Positions 62,142-64,000 of a stretch of 64,000 nucleotides of DNA are shown here, one piece after another (positions within the stretch are counted from its first letter, which is position 1; each line of letters begins with the position of its first letter). The DNA is taken from NCBI GenBank assembly GCA_947492955.1, contig CANLOV010000001.1, positions 496,001 through 560,000 of the forward strand, given 5' to 3'. A program made the position numbers and the translations under genes. The notes beneath the pieces were generated by a model, which worked only from the letters and a program-made list of their open reading frames with translations, was not told the origin of the DNA and ran no database searches. This DNA is from an uncultured Cellulophaga sp. GTDB taxonomy: Bacteria > Bacteroidota > Bacteroidia > Flavobacteriales > Flavobacteriaceae.

Positions 62142-62984
62142 TTTTTCTTTTATATTTTCCCAACGTAAATTACGTATAAAAACACCTTCTTCTTTTGTTA
62201 CTAGATAAGGTGTTTTTTCTTTTTTTGCATTACTAAAGCCAGATAGGTTATTTACTAATATTTTCCCTTTTTTATGTTTCCAAGCCATTTTTAAGGAAGC
62301 AATGCAGGTAATAATAAAACCATACCTCATAGTGTACATAGCTTTTCCTTGAAGCAAACGAGCTTTTTTATTATAGTTGTTTCCTGTTGGTCGTAAATGT
62401 TTTGCTTTTAAAGTGTTATCTGTAATTATTTTAAAGCCGTGGTACTGTGCTAAGAGTTCGTCTATAGTATCCCATCCCATAGCAGATTTAAGACCTCCTA
62501 TGGCTTTAAAACATTTTTTAGAGTAAGCTTTAAAGGCTCCACGAACATGGTCTTTATTCATAGGATGATTAAGTTTCCAAGTGCCATTTGGTTCTTCTTC
62601 ATAGGCAAAGCCACCTACGATTCCCGCTTTAGAGTCCTTTTTTAATAGGGAGGCTATTTTTTCAAAGTAATTTAAGGGTAAAATAATATCGGCGTCTAAT
62701 TTTACAATAAAATCATAATCTTCGTCTAATAAATTTAAGCCTTTATTAAAAGCATTTATAACCTTACTGCCAGGCATGTGTAAATTAGATGATGATGTGT
62801 TTAGCTTTTTAAATATTGAATTTAAAGTAATATAACTGTCTATAATGGTTTCCGTATTATCTGTGGAGTTATCATTAACAATAACGACTTCTTTTGGAAG
62901 TAATGTTTGGTTTAAAATCGAATCTAATGTTTTCGATATGTATTGCTCTTCGTTATGTGCGGGTATTATAATATAATATCTCAT
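62133..62984 (-). CDS. Family 2 glycosyltransferase
   Basis: The product has 283 residues. The GT2 start YYIIIPAHNEEQYISKTLDSIL, VVIVNDNSTDNT and the metal site VKLDADIIL (DxD) are present; GGFAYEEEPNGTWKL and AIGGLKSAMGWDTIDEL form the acceptor part. It lacks membrane helices. Acceptor and sugar unknown. It is convergent with pafA, with a 9-base overlap. Confidence 0.92.
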   Translation of the reverse strand: MRYYIIIPAHNEEQYISKTLDSILNQTLLPKEVVIVNDNSTDNTETIIDSYITLNSIFKKLNTSSSNLHMPGSKVINAFNKGLNLLDEDYDFIVKLDADIILPLNYFEKIASLLKKDSKAGIVGGFAYEEEPNGTWKLNHPMNKDHVRGAFKAYSKKCFKAIGGLKSAMGWDTIDELLAQYHGFKIITDNTLKAKHLRPTGNNYNKKARLLQGKAMYTMRYGFIITCIASLKMAWKHKKGKILVNNLSGFSNAKKEKTPYLVTKEEGVFIRNLRWENIKEKLF

Positions 62985-63002
62985 TAATTTATAGTGTTTA
63001 CC

Positions 63003-63139
63003 ATGAGTTCACTAAAAATTATTTGATTTTGTAATCCATGATTAATTAAACCCAAAAATAAGGTTTTATATTTTTTAATATTGTGAACTCATCATTATTT
63101 TAAACTTTATTAAAAAGCCTTGTAAAACAATGATGAGTT
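63003..63139. repeat. Three related ATGAGTT repeats upstream of the glycosyltransferase gene
   Basis: ATGAGTTCAC (63003-63012) is repeated inverted as GTGAACTCAT (63083-63092), which is part of AACTCATCATT (63086-63096), itself inverted as AATGATGAGTT (63129-63139). The spacing suits binding sites for a regulator or a folded leader. Confidence 0.5.
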
Positions 63140-63156
63140 ACTAATATAGTATTTCT

Positions 63157-63588
63157 TTATATGCTATATAAATTATCGTTGTACTTAGGGGATGTTTCTG
63201 GGGTTGTTTTTTCAGCTGCTTTTATCTTTTTATTTAACATATAAATAGTGCCTAATAGTATAAGGCATAAAACAGCTGCAGCTCCGTTTCCTGCTTTACT
63301 CATATAGTGAGCAACTATAGCGCATATAAAATTGATAAAAAAACCTGTGTAGGCCCATTCAGGTAGCCATAATCCTTTATTGCGAATAAGGATAAATAAT
63401 CCTAAGGCTTGCCCAAATGTTAGTATGGGTATAAGGTGTTCTGGGTAGCCTAACGCATTAAATTCTATTACTACCGATTGGTAATCGAATATATATTTAC
63501 ATAGAGAATACATAATAACAATAGAAAATATACTCATAAATATAATGTAAAAAATGCTTAAGGTTTTTGTTGAAGTAGAATTTTTCAT
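63157..63588 (-). CDS. DoxX-like membrane protein
   Basis: The product has 143 residues with four transmembrane helices. ALGYPEHLIPILTFGQALGLFILI and WLPEWAYTGFFINFICAIVAHY match the DoxX-like family. It has a short soluble C-terminal tail rich in Lys/Thr/Pro. Function unknown. It stands alone with ~170-base spacers on each side. Confidence 0.87.
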   Translation of the reverse strand: MKNSTSTKTLSIFYIIFMSIFSIVIMYSLCKYIFDYQSVVIEFNALGYPEHLIPILTFGQALGLFILIRNKGLWLPEWAYTGFFINFICAIVAHYMSKAGNGAAAVLCLILLGTIYMLNKKIKAAEKTTPETSPKYNDNLYSI

Positions 63589-63714
63589 GATATATAAATT
63601 TGTAGGTTAATAGTATTTAAGTTAGCACATTAGCTAGATTTTTATGTGTTAAAGTAGTTGAATGCTTAATTATATATAGATGAAAGTATACTTTTGTATA
63701 GACCAATGGAAACT

Positions 63715-63749
63715 AAAAAAGCCATCTAATTCTAGATTAGATGGCTTTT
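63715..63749. terminator. Bidirectional terminator near the right edge
   Basis: AAAAAA, stem GCCATCTAAT, loop TCTAG, stem ATTAGATGGC, then TTTT. It lies 26 bases after the stop of the minus-strand zinc-ribbon-family gene, which it most likely ends. Confidence 0.88.
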
Positions 63750-63774
63750 AAAAATTGTAATGATAATTTGCTAA

Positions 63775-64000
63775 TTATAGTTTAGCAAACATTTTTTGCA
63801 TTTTTTCTTGTTCTTCCTCAGCTAATACTGGGTCTATAAGTATTCTTCCACTGTGCTCATCGGTAATTATTTTTTTACGAGAAGCAATTTCTACTTGTAT
63901 TTGTGGTGGTATTGTAAAGAAAGAACCTCCAGAAGCACCTCTTTCAATAGGGACAACAGCTAAACCATTCTTTACATTATTTCTAATACGCTTATATGCT
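63775..64000 (-). CDS. Zinc-ribbon-family (DUF164-type) coiled-coil protein, 3' end only, cysteines lost
   Basis: Only the last 75 residues lie in the window. RIRNNVKNGLAVVPIERGASGGSFFTIPPQ...KKIITDEHSGRILIDP matches the C-terminal ribbon of the C4-type zinc-ribbon coiled-coil family. The four positions that are cysteine in typical members (ACGGC and CEHCGR) are Ser, Ser, Asp and Ser here, so zinc cannot be bound in the usual way. The N-terminal coiled coil is outside the window. Confidence 0.8.
   Translation of the reverse strand, partial: AYKRIRNNVKNGLAVVPIERGASGGSFFTIPPQIQVEIASRKKIITDEHSGRILIDPVLAEEEQEKMQKMFAKL

Noticed and set aside
1-64000. CRISPR arrays, tRNA and rRNA genes
   Set aside because: No regularly spaced repeats, cloverleaf or rRNA-like sequences were seen.

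Overview
The window comes from a low-GC marine-type member of the Flavobacteriaceae (Bacteroidota). The evidence is the AT-rich sequence, the scarcity of Shine-Dalgarno sites, TAnnTTTG-type -7 promoter elements, and marker genes typical of the family: gldJ, porV and a porG-type gene of the type IX secretion system (T9SS), a T9SS type A sorting domain, a porG-uppS-bamA-ompH-ompH block, a DUF5686 protein, and a split pyruvate dehydrogenase. I cannot name the genus from sequence alone.

Positions 1-11,500 are accessory. An apparent operon encodes an unrecognised helical protein, a Sel1-repeat protein with a T9SS sorting domain, and a 975-residue secreted polymorphic toxin with a restriction-endonuclease-like C-terminal tip, followed by a probable immunity gene. 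Downstream is an array of four orphan modules. Each is a stub of a toxin C-terminus followed by an intact candidate immunity gene; one is PoNi-like and one Imm52-like. Copies of one CCGAAG/CTTCGG terminator recur at module ends. Three relics record how the array was assembled: the toxin linker reappears at the start of the first orphan tip, a 222-bp block (terminator plus the 5' end of a secreted-protein gene) is present twice, and a divergent copy of the 3' end of the bordering DUF2797 gene is stranded inside the array. This locus is the best candidate for an unusual system in the window.

Positions 11,500-29,200 are mostly core genes: DUF2797, a GH3-family enzyme, a small hydrolase, clpX, clpP and tig (proteolysis and folding), a membrane protein, a hydrolase coupled to pdxJ, a CBS protein, nadK, then porG, uppS, bamA and two ompH/skp genes (envelope assembly), murI, folA and a 2TM protein.

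Positions 29,200-45,900 hold a class V PLP enzyme, a lone glycogen-binding domain, an egtB-egtD-DUF427 group (ergothioneine type), a tandem TonB-C protein, thyA with a CNT nucleoside transporter, a DUF151 nuclease-family protein, etfA/etfB, pdhB, a DUF5686 outer-membrane protein, and a soluble plus a membrane-bound pyrophosphatase.

Positions 45,900-64,000 hold murF and gldJ on the minus strand, divergent from porV-cdd-pdhA-pdhC. The porU gene expected between gldJ and porV is absent. Then come an M28 peptidase, an SDR, a SprT-like protein, a mannose-1-phosphate guanylyltransferase, a DUF389 protein, an MlaF/MlaE pair, a PafA-type phosphatase, a GT2 glycosyltransferase, a DoxX-like protein, and the 3' end of a zinc-ribbon-family gene that has lost all four cysteines. 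No tRNA, rRNA, CRISPR array or insertion sequence was recognised.
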